A DNA stretch of 64,000 nt from Paramarasmius palmivorus. Lineage: Eukaryota; Basidiomycota; Agaricomycetes; Agaricales; Marasmiaceae. Positions 37,001 to 49,741 of the stretch are shown here, in pieces. Position numbers and translations under genes: made by a program. The DNA is taken from NCBI GenBank assembly GCA_037176845.1, contig JAYKXP010000062.1, positions 248,001 through 312,000 of the forward strand. Direction: 5' to 3'. Each line of letters opens with the position of its first letter. Within the stretch, counting starts at the first letter, position 1. The notes under the pieces are model-generated. The model was not told the origin of the DNA. It did no database searches and worked only from the letters and a program-made list of their open reading frames with translations.

Positions 37001-40000
37001 TTCCTCGCCGAGGAACAGAGCTTTGGAGCGATGAAGGATCTCGCCGAACAGAGGCACCTGCCGAATCACACAAACTCGCGGCACTTTTGTGCAGTATGGA
37101 TGGTGCCGTTCCCCCTTTGCAGAAGCTATATGTTCAGAACCTCCGGGAGAGCCATCGCAACCTAACAGCATTACCAGCTCCTCCATCTGCACCCCCCAAT
37201 CAATCGAACATCGAACATCAAATAAAGCTGTGCAAAGATCGCCACCGAGGCATCCAACATTGTATTCTCACTGCTCTCGCGCCTATTGCCGGTTGGGAGA
37301 AAGTACTTGATTCAGTTGGCATATGGCCTCGTCTAACTCCTCGAGTACTCCTCCGACAGCTTGCCTATCCATACAACAGGAACCTGTCGCCGTCATGGAA
37401 AGAAGCTCTCATTCTCTTAGCACGTGAGATGCTTGAATACCAACGCGCCATCAGGCTGTTGTCTTATGCACAACAGAGTAGAAAAGAGGACCTTTTCCGG
37501 GAACTGGACACACGATCATTTGATATGGAGAGTGCTTTGCGGTATCCAGACTGGGTCTTAATACAGGTGAGCTGATCTGTCGAATAACTGATGTCTGATC
37601 TGATGAATCTTGTACAGATTGAAGGTGACTTCCTAGCGCGATCTTTGCAATTGGATGTTGCCAGAGAGATGATTGACCCTTCGTCTGGCATGAATACTGT
37701 TCTTCAGCTGAACATGGGAGAAGGCAAATCCTCGGTCATTGTGCCTTTGGTTGCCACTGCCCTTGCTAATGGAGAGAAGATTGTACGCGTTGTTGTTCTC
37801 AAGCCTCTCGCAGGTCAGATGTTCCAACTCTTAGTTGAACGTCTTGCGGGTCTCGCCAACCGTCGGGTCTTCTACATGCCGTTTTCACGGCAGGTTCGTG
37901 TCGGACAGGAGCAGGTGGCGCAGATCCAGAAGTTGTACTTGACTTGTATGGAGGAAGGAGGCATCTGGGTTGTCCAGCCTGAACACATCCTCTCATTCAA
38001 ACTGATGGGAATCGACAAATCTCTCGTTTCCCGAGACAATGCTGTCGCGCAATCATTGATCCAATTACAGCATTGGCTAAACCTACGCTCTCGTGATATT
38101 CTTGATGAGAGCGACGAGATCCTGCATATCCGCTATCAACTAGTCTATACCGTTGGGCAGCAGCGACCACTCGAGCTTCATCCTGACCGCTGGAACATCG
38201 TCGAGGAATTATTTACCTTGGTCTCCCGGCACGTAGAGGAAGTGAAGAGTAGAAACCATCATGGGGTTGATTTGCAAAGCACCATACACGGCGGTTTCGC
38301 ACCCGTCCGCATCGTAGACCTAAAAGCTGGCAAGGAGCTAGTCGAGACGATAGTTGAAGATATCCTCGGCGATTCGCTCCCAACTTTTAGCGTTCGCTTC
38401 TTCACTCAAGAAGTAAAAAACCAAGCGCGTCTCTTCATCACGGTCCCAAAAATCCCCAACGAACTCGTTGTGAAACTCAAGAACAGTGTCGCTGGCGGTG
38501 ATTACAAGCGACTTCTCCTTTTGAGAGGTTTAATTGCCCACGGCATCCTTCTGTACACGCTGAGAGAGAAGCAGTATCGTGTCGACTACGGCTTGGATCT
38601 GAGTCGCTCGCTGCTTGCAGTGCCCTATCGCGCAAAGGATGTTCCATCCCCCAGAGCCGAGTTTGGGCATCCTGACGTTGGTTTGGCACTGACTTGCCTT
38701 TCCTATTACTATCAGGGCCTGACCTCTCCTCAACTGAAACTGTGCTTCGACATACTCAACAAGCTTGATAATCCCCCTCTTGAATACGAAGCATGGGTAA
38801 ATGGAGACGCAGAAATACCCCTTCACCTTCGGAGTCTCAACGGCATCAACACTGAGGATGAAGACCAACACCACAAGTTCATCATTCCCTTGTTCAGCAA
38901 ACGAAAGACAGTCGTTGATTTCTATCTATCCCATGTTGTTTTTCCTAAAGCAGCCAAGGAATTCCAACATAAGCTATCGACGTCAGCGTGGGATCTTGCT
39001 GAGACTAAACCTGGCCATGTTACTACTGGGTTCAGCGGCACCAATGACAATCGATTCCTACTTCCGACATCGATCTCTCAGCAAGATCCACTAGAGCAAG
39101 GTGGCACAAACGCGAAGGTTTTGGGGTACCTCCTGCAGCACGAGAATGACCATTACAGGTGTACGACCCTACCTGGTGGTGGACGTTTACCGGTTCGGCA
39201 GTTTCTGGAATATCTCACACGAGAAACCGTCGATAATCCTGTGCAGGTTCTCCTGGACGTCGGTGCACAGATGCTTGATCTCAAGAATGACGAGCTTGCC
39301 AAATACTGGCTGACCCTGAGGATCGACAAGGCGGCTGCGATCTTTTTCAACGAAAAGGATGAGATGACTGTCGTTACGCAGGATGGAGTAGAGGAACCGC
39401 TCACGACATCACCTTTCAAGGGATTACTTGGCCAATGCCTCGTGTACCTCGATGATGCCCATACTCGAGGAACCGACCTCAAACTTCCACCCAAGTCGAG
39501 AGCGGCGGTGACACTTGGCCCAAAGGTCACGAAAGATCGCCTGATCCAAGGTATGTCTCATTCTCTTTGTATCCAATATCCTTATTGACATTGGGAACCA
39601 CAGGGTGTATGAGGATGCGAAAACTAGGTTTTGGACAATCGCTCATTTTCTTCGCGCCAGATGAGATCGACCGCAGTATTCGAAAGTCGCGTCCTCCCGA
39701 GCCAAGTGATTTTAGCGCTAGCTACCTCGATAGACCAATTCATACCGAAGATATTCTCCGCTGGGCGATCCTCGAAACATGTAGTGATATCAAGCACCAT
39801 CTCCCTCATTGGGCTCAACAAGGATCGGATTACTTGCAACGAAGGCGTGCGTGGGATGTCTTTGTGCGAGATAGGGCCAGGAATGATGGAGCTCAAGTCA
39901 TGACCCAAAGTATAGACGGGCTCGGAAGATCTTGGAAACGCGAGGAAGCGAGATCCCTTGAAATGATGTACGGTGTTAACACGGGTCGCGGTAACCTAGG

Positions 40001-40937
40001 TGTTCAAGAAGCAGTTTTCACCATTCCTGAACTTCGAGACAGATTGGCGATGCTTGGGATTACGCAGGTTAGCAGCAGCTATGTCGATGAGGAGCAGGAG
40101 AGAGAGGTTAACCACGAAATTGAACAAGAGACGGAAATAGAGCGTCCACCCAAGGTCAGAGCGGCTCAGCACCAGGTTTCTCCGGGTCTCCCCGAGTTTG
40201 TCAAGACAGGCCTTCTGCCTTGGGGTGAACATGACGATCATTACAGGAAGGGATTCATACCCATGTTCAGCTCACTTGACGGGACCATCGCCACGGTTCC
40301 TTCGGATGGACGGGCCATCTGGAGTCCAGGACTGTGGGTCACTGAAGATTTCGCAAAGACCATTTGTGCAAGGGACGCAATCGAGAGAGGGAATGCCGAG
40401 TACCTGCGTCCCGTCAATTGGCTGCTTACCAGCCGCCTCCGCAATGACATTATAATCGCTATAAGTCCATACGAAACCGATCAACTGCTCCCTGAAATCC
40501 GAGCAAGCCAACACGTCAATCTTCATGTTTATACCCCTCGTGTAACGAAGGAGATGCAACCATTGGATGGCCTACTCTTCTATTCTGTGCCCCCGATTCT
40601 GCAGCCAAGAATCCCATCACCACACATTATCTCCCAGCTCAACATCTTTGCTGGTCAACTATATCTCACCAGCTTTGAAGACTATCGGAGGCTGAGCGAT
40701 TTCTTGGGGTTGCAGATTGATCATTCCAACCCGTACCGTGCTCAAAGTGATGGTTTCATTATGCCTGGAGGTCTACGAAGAGAGCTAGGCGTGCATGAAT
40801 GTCGCTTTGCTGAAAGCCCGGTTCCGTTCTTGCAGGAACTGATAGGATTGCGGAGGAAGGGGGCGGGGTACCTGCCGACTCATATGGGCAAGATAGTGCA
40901 TGGGAGGTTGTTGAAGGAGAGTGATTTCGCTTCATAG
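31063..40937 (+). CDS. Giant DUF6606/DUF3638/DUF3645 protein (predicted P-loop protein, annotated in fungi as ubiquitinyl hydrolase)
   Basis: Exons 31063-31131, 31191-34230, 34281-34747, 34802-34879, 34930-37566, 37618-39550 and 39604-40937 give 3185 residues. A probable extra 54-base in-frame intron (31399-31452: GTGAGT donor, TTTTAG acceptor) would reduce this to 3167. The N-terminus INHIFLPLQLPQ is the start of the DUF6606 domain. DUF3638 lies around residues 2080-2300, with a Walker-A-like LNMGEGKSSVIVP, VVVLKPLAGQMFQLL and a Walker-B-like ILDESDEIL. DUF3645 and a conserved QGCMRMRKLGFGQSLIFFAP segment follow. Homologues are large single-copy proteins in many fungi. Database labels call them ubiquitinyl hydrolases, but I see no classical Cys-His deubiquitinase motif, and the P-loop suggests an ATP-driven step (inference). 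No signal peptide or membrane span is visible. Confidence 0.9.
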
Positions 40938-41239
40938 GTATGTCGGTTCGTGATTTCCGCTTGCTGGATATCGATCTGACTGTTTACGCAGACTGAGGCC
41001 ATTTCCGCTGTATGATTTTCGTCACGATTCATTCGGAACACCATTCTCTGTAGAATGTAGAGTATCATTGATCATTACCCTGTAAACTCCATTGTACATT
41101 AGTTGCTTCATTTTTGTATAGACCTGGCTATGTATCATATGGGATCATCTCCCGCGAAGGTATGCTCTGGACAAGCTGTGAGTTGATGTTACTACTAGTG
41201 TTGCGACCATACACGTACCACAGACGTAGCCAAGATCCT
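40938..41239. other. 3' flank of the giant gene
   Basis: Contains the 3' UTR and no coding signal. The right edge runs into a decayed oxidoreductase copy. Confidence 0.5.
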
Positions 41240-41696
41240 ATACAACACCCCCGAACCAATGATCTCCTTGACCTACATCTCAATAACTAACATACCTTGC
41301 CTGCCTCGTCTGACACCCAACCAACACCCCTCTTCCTCGCTTCAACAATCCTCCTTGAACCCACTCCCAACCGTCCACTCCACGAACAAATCCTTCCCCT
41401 TCCCCTTCTCTTAGCAACTAGGCAAAACAACATCCGCCGGGTGCAAGCGTATCCACTTCAGGATCACTGCTGGCGACATGTTCTGTCGATCCATAGCACG
41501 CCTTGACAGCTCCAGACACGGGTTTACCGTGCTGCTCAGCACTTGCCTTTGCGGAATCGGGACTCAAAGTCGACACTGCAGTTGGGATGTACTTCGACGG
41601 AAGGGGTTCATCGAAAAGAGGGTTGAGTCAGGGTAGAAGCTGCTCAGCCGCTAGCGGAGAGGCCTACAAAGTCTAGGGAAATGGGTGACATCGGAG
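41240..41696 (-). pseudogene. Remnant of Gal80-like oxidoreductase, N-terminal half
   Basis: The - strand from 41690 reads MSPISLDFVGLSASG, a stop, then ASTLTQPLFDEPLPSKY and GSTEHVASSDPEVDTLA. These match MSPIRLGFVGLSTGG, ARTLAQPLFEEPLSSQY and GTTEHIANDPDVDMVA of the intact gene. The in-frame stop and later frame loss show it is dead. Confidence 0.78.
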
Positions 41697-42057
41697 TGGT
41701 GGAGAAGGAAGAGTGTGGTTGATAAGAGCATCAGGCGGAGTTGAAGTACGGTGGACATGGAGGAGGAGGGATAGCCTGGTATAGTAGAATTTTCCCGCGC
41801 TTCAACGCCGAGCTCAAGCGAAAAAGTCAGGTGAATTCTTTGGAGAAATAGTATCTGATTGGACAAGAGTATTATAGAGTAGCAAGCAGAAGTCGGTAAT
41901 GCATTACAAGCAGTCGTAAAGATAGATAACTAGAAATGTGCGGTATATAACAGTCATTACAAGTAAGAGTAGGATAAATAACAAAATTGTAACAGAAGCG
42001 GGAAGCGTCAATTATGGTATCATCTAGCGGGGGTATCATCCTTTCCGGTATCAGCAA

Positions 42058-43585
42058 TCAGAAAAAGAAACTTCCGTCGTCATCCACAACCGTATCAAAC
42101 GCAACTCGTTCATCCAACTCGTACTCCGACTCTGACGACTCATCCTCTCCATCTAAAATCCTTCTCGGTGGCGTAGGTGGTGTAAACTTGATAACAGGGA
42201 TCGCTTTGGGTGTCGAGGAGACTGGACCAAAAGGAAGGGTCTTCGATGAGTAACGGTGCTTGGTAGGCGAATTTTCTTTATCACGATTCCGTTGTGGCGT
42301 GTCCTGTCTGGTAGTTGAGCGACTCGAGGGCAAAAGTGCCAGAGTAGTATATTGATTAGGTTCGGCGATCGCTTCCTCTTCTTCTTCGGGCTCCTCCGCA
42401 ATGGGCTCTAACTCGTAAGTTGTGAGCGCAATCTAACGTCCAAGTTGTCAGTATAAAGGTAAATAGAAAGCCAAGGAAGAAGAACATACCATCGCTTGCA
42501 TAGCTTCATCAAGGCCATCGTCTTCCTCTTCGAAACCCTCTTCATCGTCGAATGCAGTAGCGAGGGCGGTGAAGGAAGGTGAGGCAACAAGGAGCGATCC
42601 AAATGCGTCGTTGTCACTGTCCTCTTCCCATTCGATCTTTGGTGTAGGCGGAGTAATCATTATCGAAGGAGCCGCCACATTGCCTTCATCGCAGACGGCA
42701 GAGAAATCCATAAATGAAGGCGATGATACGAGGCCGACATATGTTGACTAGCAAGGGTGTTAGCGAGTCGAATGCGGGCTGCAGATAGAATGCTTACCTT
42801 GGTGTTGATTGATAGGACATCGTCGATGTCCTCCTCTTCTGACTCGTATACGTTGACCTCGAGTTCATGTTCTCCTTCAGTGGTATCGGTCGAATATATA
42901 GAAGTGCAGTCGGTGTCAACGGTCGAAGCAAGGGAGTAGCTGGACGACAGCGAGCATCCCTCGTCGACGAATTCGTCCTTGATGGTAAAAAGTTTGTTGG
43001 CCCAGATTTCGAACGAGGATGAGGGAGTGGGTCCAGGTGCCAAAGTATTCTAAGGAAACAGCTTAGTGATACTCGAGAAAACACAGATGCAAGTCCTACT
43101 CACCTTGACCTCGACGTCGAGGACAGGCTCCTTGAGAGGAGCCTCGACGAGCAGCAATTCAGGTGCGGCCGACTGGATGGTCTCAACGCTAGTGCTGGGG
43201 TTAACAGTAGTGGCGTCACAGAGGTGCTGAAGGTTGTCTTTGAGAGTCTGTCACCTTTGTCAGCTATGTGGTCTACGAACAGAAAGCGACGACGACGACA
43301 AAACTCACCATTTGTTGAGCATCAATTGCGAGGTGTCCGATGACTGGGACGACTTCGGGTTGGACTTGACTGATTGCGGCCTAGAAAGTAAGGTGTAAGT
43401 TGAAGCCCCTTTATTCTGAGACAACGACGAGCACTTACCTCGACGTCGACGGGACGACGGGAGGCCATCCAAGACCTGACTTGGTAGATCCCAAAGCCGA
43501 GAAGGGCGAAACAAGGAAGAATGGCAATGGTGAGAAAGACGATGGCGAAGCCGAGGCTTGCGGGGGCGTAAGTGTTAGGGGCCAT
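42058..43585 (-). CDS. Membrane-anchored acidic protein of unknown function (paralogue 2)
   Basis: Six exons (43439-43585, 43309-43380, 43104-43247, 42798-43049, 42490-42747, 42058-42432) encode 415 residues. The layout matches paralogue 1 at 9509: a transmembrane helix at residues 11-36 (GFAIVFLTIAILPCFALLG), RRPVDVEAA, a PSSSFEIW motif, an acidic disordered middle with PSIMITPPTP, and a C-terminus with IKFTPPTPPRR and ERVAFDTVVDDDGSFFF. The first intron is at the identical codon (after PVDVE) in both genes. Introns 2-5 are present only here, all in phase 0, so paralogue 1 most likely lost them. The family is not recognised; a role as a single-span adaptor with proline-directed phosphorylation sites would be speculation. 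Confidence 0.87.
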
Positions 43586-43750
43586 TTTTCGTTAGATGGT
43601 GGTGGTTCTGGTTCAAGAAGTGAATATAGGGCAAGAATGGAAAGCACTGATTTATATACCTCTCGATCGTGTTAGGCATTGTTTGTCTAGGAATGCGGAA
43701 AACGGTGAACCAAAGCTGAGTTTATCGAGATCCTACACATTTTTAATTGG
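43586..43750 (-). promoter_or_regulatory. Promoter shared with paralogue 1
   Basis: Read on the - strand, the blocks AGGATCTCGATA, AGCTTTGGTT, GCATTCC.GACAAACAA, CCTAACA.GATCGAGAGGTAT and CCATTCTTGCCCT occur in the same order and spacing as upstream of 9509. TATATAAA at 43652-43659 lies about 70 bases before the ATG. Confidence 0.75.
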
Positions 43751-44969
43751 ATCTTCAATCTAAATCAATTAAAGGATTGCCTTTACGGGAAAGCGCACCG
43801 AGGAACAGTGAACAGGCTGATGGGCTGATAAGGAGGTAAACTGTAGGACAGTCACGCTGCGTCGGTTCTTCAAGCAAGGCGTAATAAGATACATCCTAGG
43901 GACAAGAAAAGCAAAAGTAAGTAATGACAGCACGATATAGAGATGGTCAAGGGCTTCATACAGTCGCGAAGGCCTCACTTGGTCCTTTCCCACTCCTGCT
44001 AACACCGTTACCATCTCTCGTGGCACAAAACCTTTGTCCTTTTCTGGCTCTCGAATCGGGAAAATGTCTTGAATAACTACCAGCTATCCGTTAAGCCGGT
44101 TCTCGATGCTTTCCGACGTGGAATGGAGTGCTGAGAGGCCCGGAATGAGTTTTTGAGGTTTTGACCGATGGGCATCCGATCAAAATCGTAGATCTAGGTC
44201 TTTGCCAGATCTTCAGTATAGAACAGGATGTTAGAAGAGCTTTGCCTGCAGAGAAACAGAGAAACAAAGAGGAGCGAAAATTTTCCAACTAAAAACTCAC
44301 AGATCTTGAAGTTATTGCTATCTCCAAGCTACCTCTTCATACTACAGTAGCCAGGAGCTGTAGAATTCATGCAAACCTTTCCTTGGGGAACAATTCCTTG
44401 TTCCTGGAGGTGTAAGCTGGGGGTTTTGAAGGTCAAGCCTTGGAAGTGATGGTCGTTGCGGAGATGGCAGTTGTCTTACTCTGCGTCGCTGCTTTCCCAC
44501 CATCATCGCGTCGACCTCAGGCTCCCGAACTCAGTCTTCCAAAACTCAGAACTTAGCTTGTCTAGATTTGCGAGTCTTGAGCTATCTGGAGTATTATGAG
44601 TATCAGGGAACTTAAAAGTAAATGTTTTATCTTGACACCTAGTCCTGTCAACATGCTACCTCTTACGAAAACCAAAAGGAACACTATTGCCACTGATGAG
44701 ACCAGTCATCAGTATATCGCAAGCCGGCACGCAGCGCGGCAGATCTGAAGTCTTCGGGAACGAGAGAGGTCAAGAATAGGTCTCGTAGAATCGAGAGCGA
44801 AAGCCTTGGAGCTAAACATGAAGTAGAAGAAAATACAGACTAGGGACTTGATGTAGGGAGCGTGTAACATGAATTTCAACCGTGCAATCATATTACCATG
44901 CAGAAAAATACAATGTGTCGAATAAATAAGAATCCTATATGTAAGAAATACTGTACGCGTCACCAACCA
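43751..44969. other. Intergenic region, no gene seen
   Basis: Holds short open frames without recognisable domains. No similarity to the repeated families of this window was noticed. The right end is the 3' flank of the membrane protein at 44970. Confidence 0.5.
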
Positions 44970-46140
44970 CTAGACCATCTCCTGTGCGTCACCATTGACT
45001 TGTGTGTCCTCTCCATCAGTGCCAGAGCTAAAATGTAGCGTCGAGTCGGCGACGTTGAGATTCGGTTGCAGCAAGGTAGCTCTGAGGCTACGAAACATGT
45101 ATGAATTCATGGAATTCTCGATCGCGATGTGTGGTGCAATAAAGATGAACTTGTAAACGACCGGGACATTATTGACCGTCATTGGTATGACGGTGACTAG
45201 GGTAGTGAGGAGAAATATGCTGAGGATGTGTATTCAGTAGGCTTCTTGTTGAACCATGAATCATCACATACAGAATGTAGACCTGGCCATCCTGTACAAG
45301 TGTCCTGGAGAGCGTAGGCAGATCTGTCGATCTCCAAAAAGCTTTGAAACGTCGAATGAAGGGTTTTCCGTTGTCAGATGCTTGCATGTCCAGGGATAGA
45401 GGCATCAGGCGGTAGGAGACCGCAAAGAAGACCAGAGCGGTGTAAATCAACGGGATTACAACAAGTGCTTCGGCGAGTCTAACATTCACCGAAACATCAC
45501 AGTAAGCGTCCGTGGAACTCGCTGGGAACGCATTCCCCGCAATGGGAATCAGCGCCGAGAAACCAATGACAACGAGAAGGAGCAGGAAGAATGTGGTGAT
45601 GACGCTATTTTGACCTAGGTAGACTGCTCTTAGACGATAAAAGAGCACGATACCCTCGGCAGTGATGAACGTAGGCAACACCGACAGAATGACTGTCGCG
45701 ACGGTGGAGCAATGTCTACCGAAAGGCACAGCTGAAGACGATTATTTGATGGTTGCTTGTGGACTAGACCCTATGCAACTCACTGAAGAAAATTACAGCG
45801 GCTACCAGAAATCCTAGTGTTGCCAATCTATTCGCCGAACTCAGCAAAGGCTGGACTCCGTCCCGAGAAAGTTGAAAGCTTGGACGCTAACCTAGCCCAA
45901 AAATACACAAACGTCAGAAATCCAAATCTCCTTCTCAATACCAGGCGGTACTCGCTGCCTAGATTAATAAGGATGTCCCATGAAAACATCTTCCAGAATC
46001 AGTGAAAAGAAGTCTAGATCGATCAAAGAATGGCTTACCCCCACCGTTGCAAACGCTATTTGTGACCCAATCAGACGCAGAGAGCTTGCAGTGGACCTTG
46101 TAGACAGTTGTAGGCCGGAGAGGTCTGTGTTGGTGTCCAT
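44970..46140 (-). CDS. Seven-helix integral membrane protein (DUF6533-like)
   Basis: Exons 46039-46140, 45892-45989, 45784-45827, 45272-45731 and 44970-45219 encode 317 residues. Hydrophobic spans include LATLGFLVAAVIFF, FITAEGIVLFYRLRAVYL, TTFFLLLLVVIGFSALIPIAG, ALVVIPLIYTALVFFAVSY and IFLLTTLVTVIPM. The N-terminal segment FSWDILINLGSEYRLV before the first long helix resembles the start of the DUF6533 seven-helix family, which is greatly expanded in Agaricomycetes and has no known ligand. The assignment rests on general pattern, as the match is weak at residue level. The C-terminus is a hydrophilic tail. An upstream in-frame start at 46227 exists, but the ATG at 46140 gives the usual length. 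Confidence 0.78.
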
Positions 46141-47342
46141 GTTCAAGAAGCAGGTGTTGGATATACCACCCAAGCAAAGAAGCAAGTTTATATTGTGTCT
46201 TCTTTCAGTATCTCGTAACCCGGCCATATGACAAAATGGAAGATGTCGAGATTTTATGAATCACACCAATCTCGCTCCTTGTCACCAGCATGTCGGAGGA
46301 ACACCAGGTCCACAGAGCTCCAGCATAGAGGATATAAAGTGGCGATACAGGCCATGTGAACCCGCTCCCGAACTTGCCGTCAGCATCTAGACTCCTCTTT
46401 TGGTGGGATGTTGGAGTAGTAAATCGACGGTAAAGCGGTAGGAATATAGACCCTGTATCGTCACTAGGCAGAACATTGAACCTTGGCCAGTGATCGTGAA
46501 CTCTATGTCGAACAAAGATGCCCCAGTTGAGCGAAACATCAGAAAACATCAGTCTTCGAGTTCTCCGTGCGAGTCGTTTGCGAATAGTGATAGTCAGGGT
46601 TCCGGCACGGGAGCAAGAAGCTCAACGACCGAAAATAGCGGTGGTCGTGCGCCGGTTCTGATAAAAACCCGGATATGTCGAAGTGAGTAACACAGTTAGA
46701 ATGTGGTTTAATCAGTCCAAATCACCTGCAAATGGTTGTGACTGATACGCACATATAAAAGCCCGTATCAAAGCACCGGAAAGCCATTCAGTAAGCCGTG
46801 GCAATCGGAGGGAGAATATTATGTAGTGAGCTTTGATCTTCAGGACTTTTGCTCCCCAACTGAAGGGTGAAATGGATCATTCACCCCGGTTTCAAGACTA
46901 CTGTCGGATGGCATTTGTAAAGGTCGTGGGTGCAAAAGTCCAACGCGAGAAAGACCAAGGCCACATTGGAAACCGTATCTTGGTAGCTGTCAAATCTGCC
47001 AAAGCTGTCAATGTGTGAGATTAATGAAGATTTATTCTAGACTCTGAATTGTTGATCGAAGAAGGCCTCCGAGGGTGTTATAGCCTACAAGGGGACGAGA
47101 ATTATTACACTTGCCATTCAGAAACGTTAGAGAATCCAGCCAATACAGTATCACGTACCAACGGTCCAAACGTCGTTTTACGTCCTCCTAGCAGATTTAT
47201 CCGAGTCTCGCTTGGTCAAGTAGTGAAAGGTTCTGCATCAGCGGACAGATGAAGGACGTTGTGGTCGAGCAATAAGATTGGCAGGCGCTCAACCCGGCGC
47301 TCAGGCGCGCGTTGACAAAAGGTTCCCACGCATCTCTTAGTC
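46141..47342. other. Intergenic region between membrane protein and hAT element
   Basis: Apart from the doubtful small gene at 46505, no coding signal is seen. A TATA-like GGATATAAAG lies at 46330-46339. Confidence 0.45.
46505..46826 (+). CDS. Possible small two-exon gene, hypothetical
   Basis: Exon 1 (46505-46682) encodes a Ser-rich polar segment beginning MSNKDAPVERNIRKH and ends at a GTGAGT donor. A second exon, 46762-46826, keeps the frame to a TAG, giving 80 residues. No domain is recognised. It could equally be the 5' end of a decayed longer gene or chance. Confidence 0.22.
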
Positions 47343-47350
47343 TCTCCGAT

Positions 47351-49741
47351 CAGTGATGGGCGAGGTCAACGCGGGGCCTTGACTCTTGACTCGGGTCAAA
47401 CCCTTGACCCGAGTCAAACTGCGCTTGACCGAAAAGTCAAAGGTCAAGTTCCATATATAGAATAGGCTCAAGTACTGCACAATTCCAAAAGAAAATCAAA
47501 TTTTATTTCTCTTCTTTGTCTACGCTGTATGGGAGCACTATCATAAAGGCACGAAGCACGACAAAAAGAAACATTTCAACTAGGAAAGCTTTTATGGGGG
47601 CCGTGTGAAGGCAGCTGTGCAGAAATAAAAGTCAGCGCAGCTGAAAGCAGTCAGCCAGGGTCTGAGAGTTGTTGCAGATATTGAAGACATATTGAGCAGC
47701 ATGACACTATTATCGCGCTGTAAATGTGTTAAGTTTAGGTTTGATCCTGATATGATTCTAGTTCTGTTGTCGAATGAAGTCAAAGTATTTTGCAGGCGGA
47801 AAAGTTGACGTGTGAAGGAAGCACCCATCTGTATGCGATCACACAGATGATAGCGTACAGAAACTTGCGCAGAGAAAGGTCTTAGGTCTTCAGTCAAGAG
47901 CTAACCTCAAATCAGAATAGATCATGACACGGAGCACACAGAAAATACGCACAGCTGGCTACTCCTCAAGCCAATCCAACCACTGGGAGCTCCCTTCCCC
48001 TCCGTAGTTCCTTTGCTTATCCCCACCTGGACAGACTGAATCTCCCTCTATTGCGATACTCGTGGACTTCTGAAAGGCAGGTGAAGAAGGCCTTGATACT
48101 GAACTGTAAAACCATGATGCTGTACACGGAGATCTTTGAGCACATTTCATCTCAGCATATGGGACTAGTGACTTATCTTACATATAAGCTATTGCACAAC
48201 AATGATAATACCATTATAGAGTACATTTCGAGTACCGGGACGGGCATTGTCGAGGAACGGGATGGAGAGAGAGAGGCCGCGTCATCTTTGACGGTGGCAG
48301 TGCTTGACCTTGACCTTTTTCGGGTCAAAGGTCATCAAGCCAAGGCCGACAAGCGGCAAAAAACAAACCGTCATTGAAGCTGCGCTCATATCGATGCAGC
48401 TAGTACAAGAATGCTAGTTAAGGTGTGTTACGAGGACAAGATACAATCTACTCATCGCTTTCCTTGGAGCCCCTACCGAGGTTGATATATGATAGAGAAA
48501 GCAGGATCACAATAGCGAAAGTGTATTACTTATGTCCAGGTTGACCAGTAGCATTGAAATCCATGTCAATGTATAAGGAGATACAAAGTAAATGTGACGC
48601 GAATAACTGTGAATATGTACTTTGTTATAGAGTTGAATAGAGCTCACAGAATGGGAGAAGGGAAAAGAAAAAGACAGCAGAGGGAATCGAAGAAAAGGAC
48701 ACAGCCACATTATGTCTGTCGTACGCGGGAAGGCCACGGTTCGATTTTTGATCTTTTTGATCTTTTTCACCCGGACCCACGGCTTCGGCGCTTCAACATT
48801 GGACATCGCTGGGATCCTAGAGCGACTTTTTCTGGTGGCTCTCGGGTATATAGACACATGAAATTGAGTTATCAACTGTATAGAAGATATTACCCACCTA
48901 CATCCAACGTTTTAAAGAGGCCAAAAGTGAGAAAACATGGATGTAGGAGCGTGAGAATACGGTCTCTTTTTTGGGACTGTAGATTAGCGCCCAGGGTCCC
49001 GGAGCGGGTGCCAGACTCCTCCTGAATATCTGGATTCTCGCTCGAGATCGAGTCCGTAGCATAACTGACTCCCATTGAAATATTAAAATGAGCTGCTTTC
49101 TCCAAGTTGACTTCCCATGAATGTTAGTATATGATAATGGAGCGCAAGACATGTATCACAGAGTACCGAAAACCCGGGCCGGACAACACTTGTGTGTACA
49201 GCTCTATGCAACACCTCGAAGTGAGCAAAGAATAATCCAGGCATCCTTATGTTGTCAATGTATACTAGCTGTGCTAACGGAGACTAATGCAGGGCCTACG
49301 CACCATAAACACGCAAGATTCGTAGGATTAGATCCAGAATCTGCCCAGAATTTCCTTTTTGGTAACACAACGGCAGTCCGATATACGTGTTATACTACTC
49401 TTGGTACCGTTTACAGGTCCAGCCTCTTACATATAACAAACTGGAGCTGTCAAAACCCTTGCATATTCATCTCATGGGTATCCTGAAGCGTCAAAAGGTC
49501 CAGAAAAAGGTGGTGTCAACGGCTGTTGAATGCTAGAAAAAGGAACTCTTTCGGCTATTCTCCGGCAGCCGACCGACAAACCTCGAGTAAAAAGATCAAA
49601 AACTCAAAACGAACCGTGGCCTTCCCGCGTACTCTATATGTCAGAAACGTTACATTTCGGGGTCGTAAGAAACAACCCTTAAACGGTTTGTTAATGACCT
49701 CGTTTGACTACCCTGGTCAAGCGCGGTCAAGGCCATCACTG
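47351..49741. mobile_element. hAT-type element, 2.39 kb, no recognisable transposase
   Basis: Both ends start with CAGTGATGG as inverted repeats (47351-47359 and 49733-49741). A perfect 8-base duplication TCTCCGAT flanks them at 47343-47350 and 49742-49749. CAGTG termini with 8-bp duplications are typical of hAT transposons. Subterminal TTGACC/GGTCAA motifs are dense at both ends (for example 47372-47450 and 49703-49731) and also appear inside at 48300-48335. None of the internal open frames resembles a hAT transposase or its C-terminal dimerisation region, so the element is probably non-autonomous or decayed. Confidence 0.85.
48710..49645. repeat. Inverted repeat arms inside the hAT element
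   Basis: About 55-60 bases at 48710-48768 (GTACGCGGGAAGGCCACGGT and onward into TTTTTGATCTTTTT) recur in reverse complement at 49575-49645. This is either a nested element whose exact ends I could not fix, or a large hairpin of the host element. Confidence 0.6.

Noticed and set aside
47351..49741. A transposase gene inside the 2.4-kb hAT element
   Set aside because: The open frames at 47592-47897, 48594-49025 and others show no hAT motifs and no plausible exon chain.
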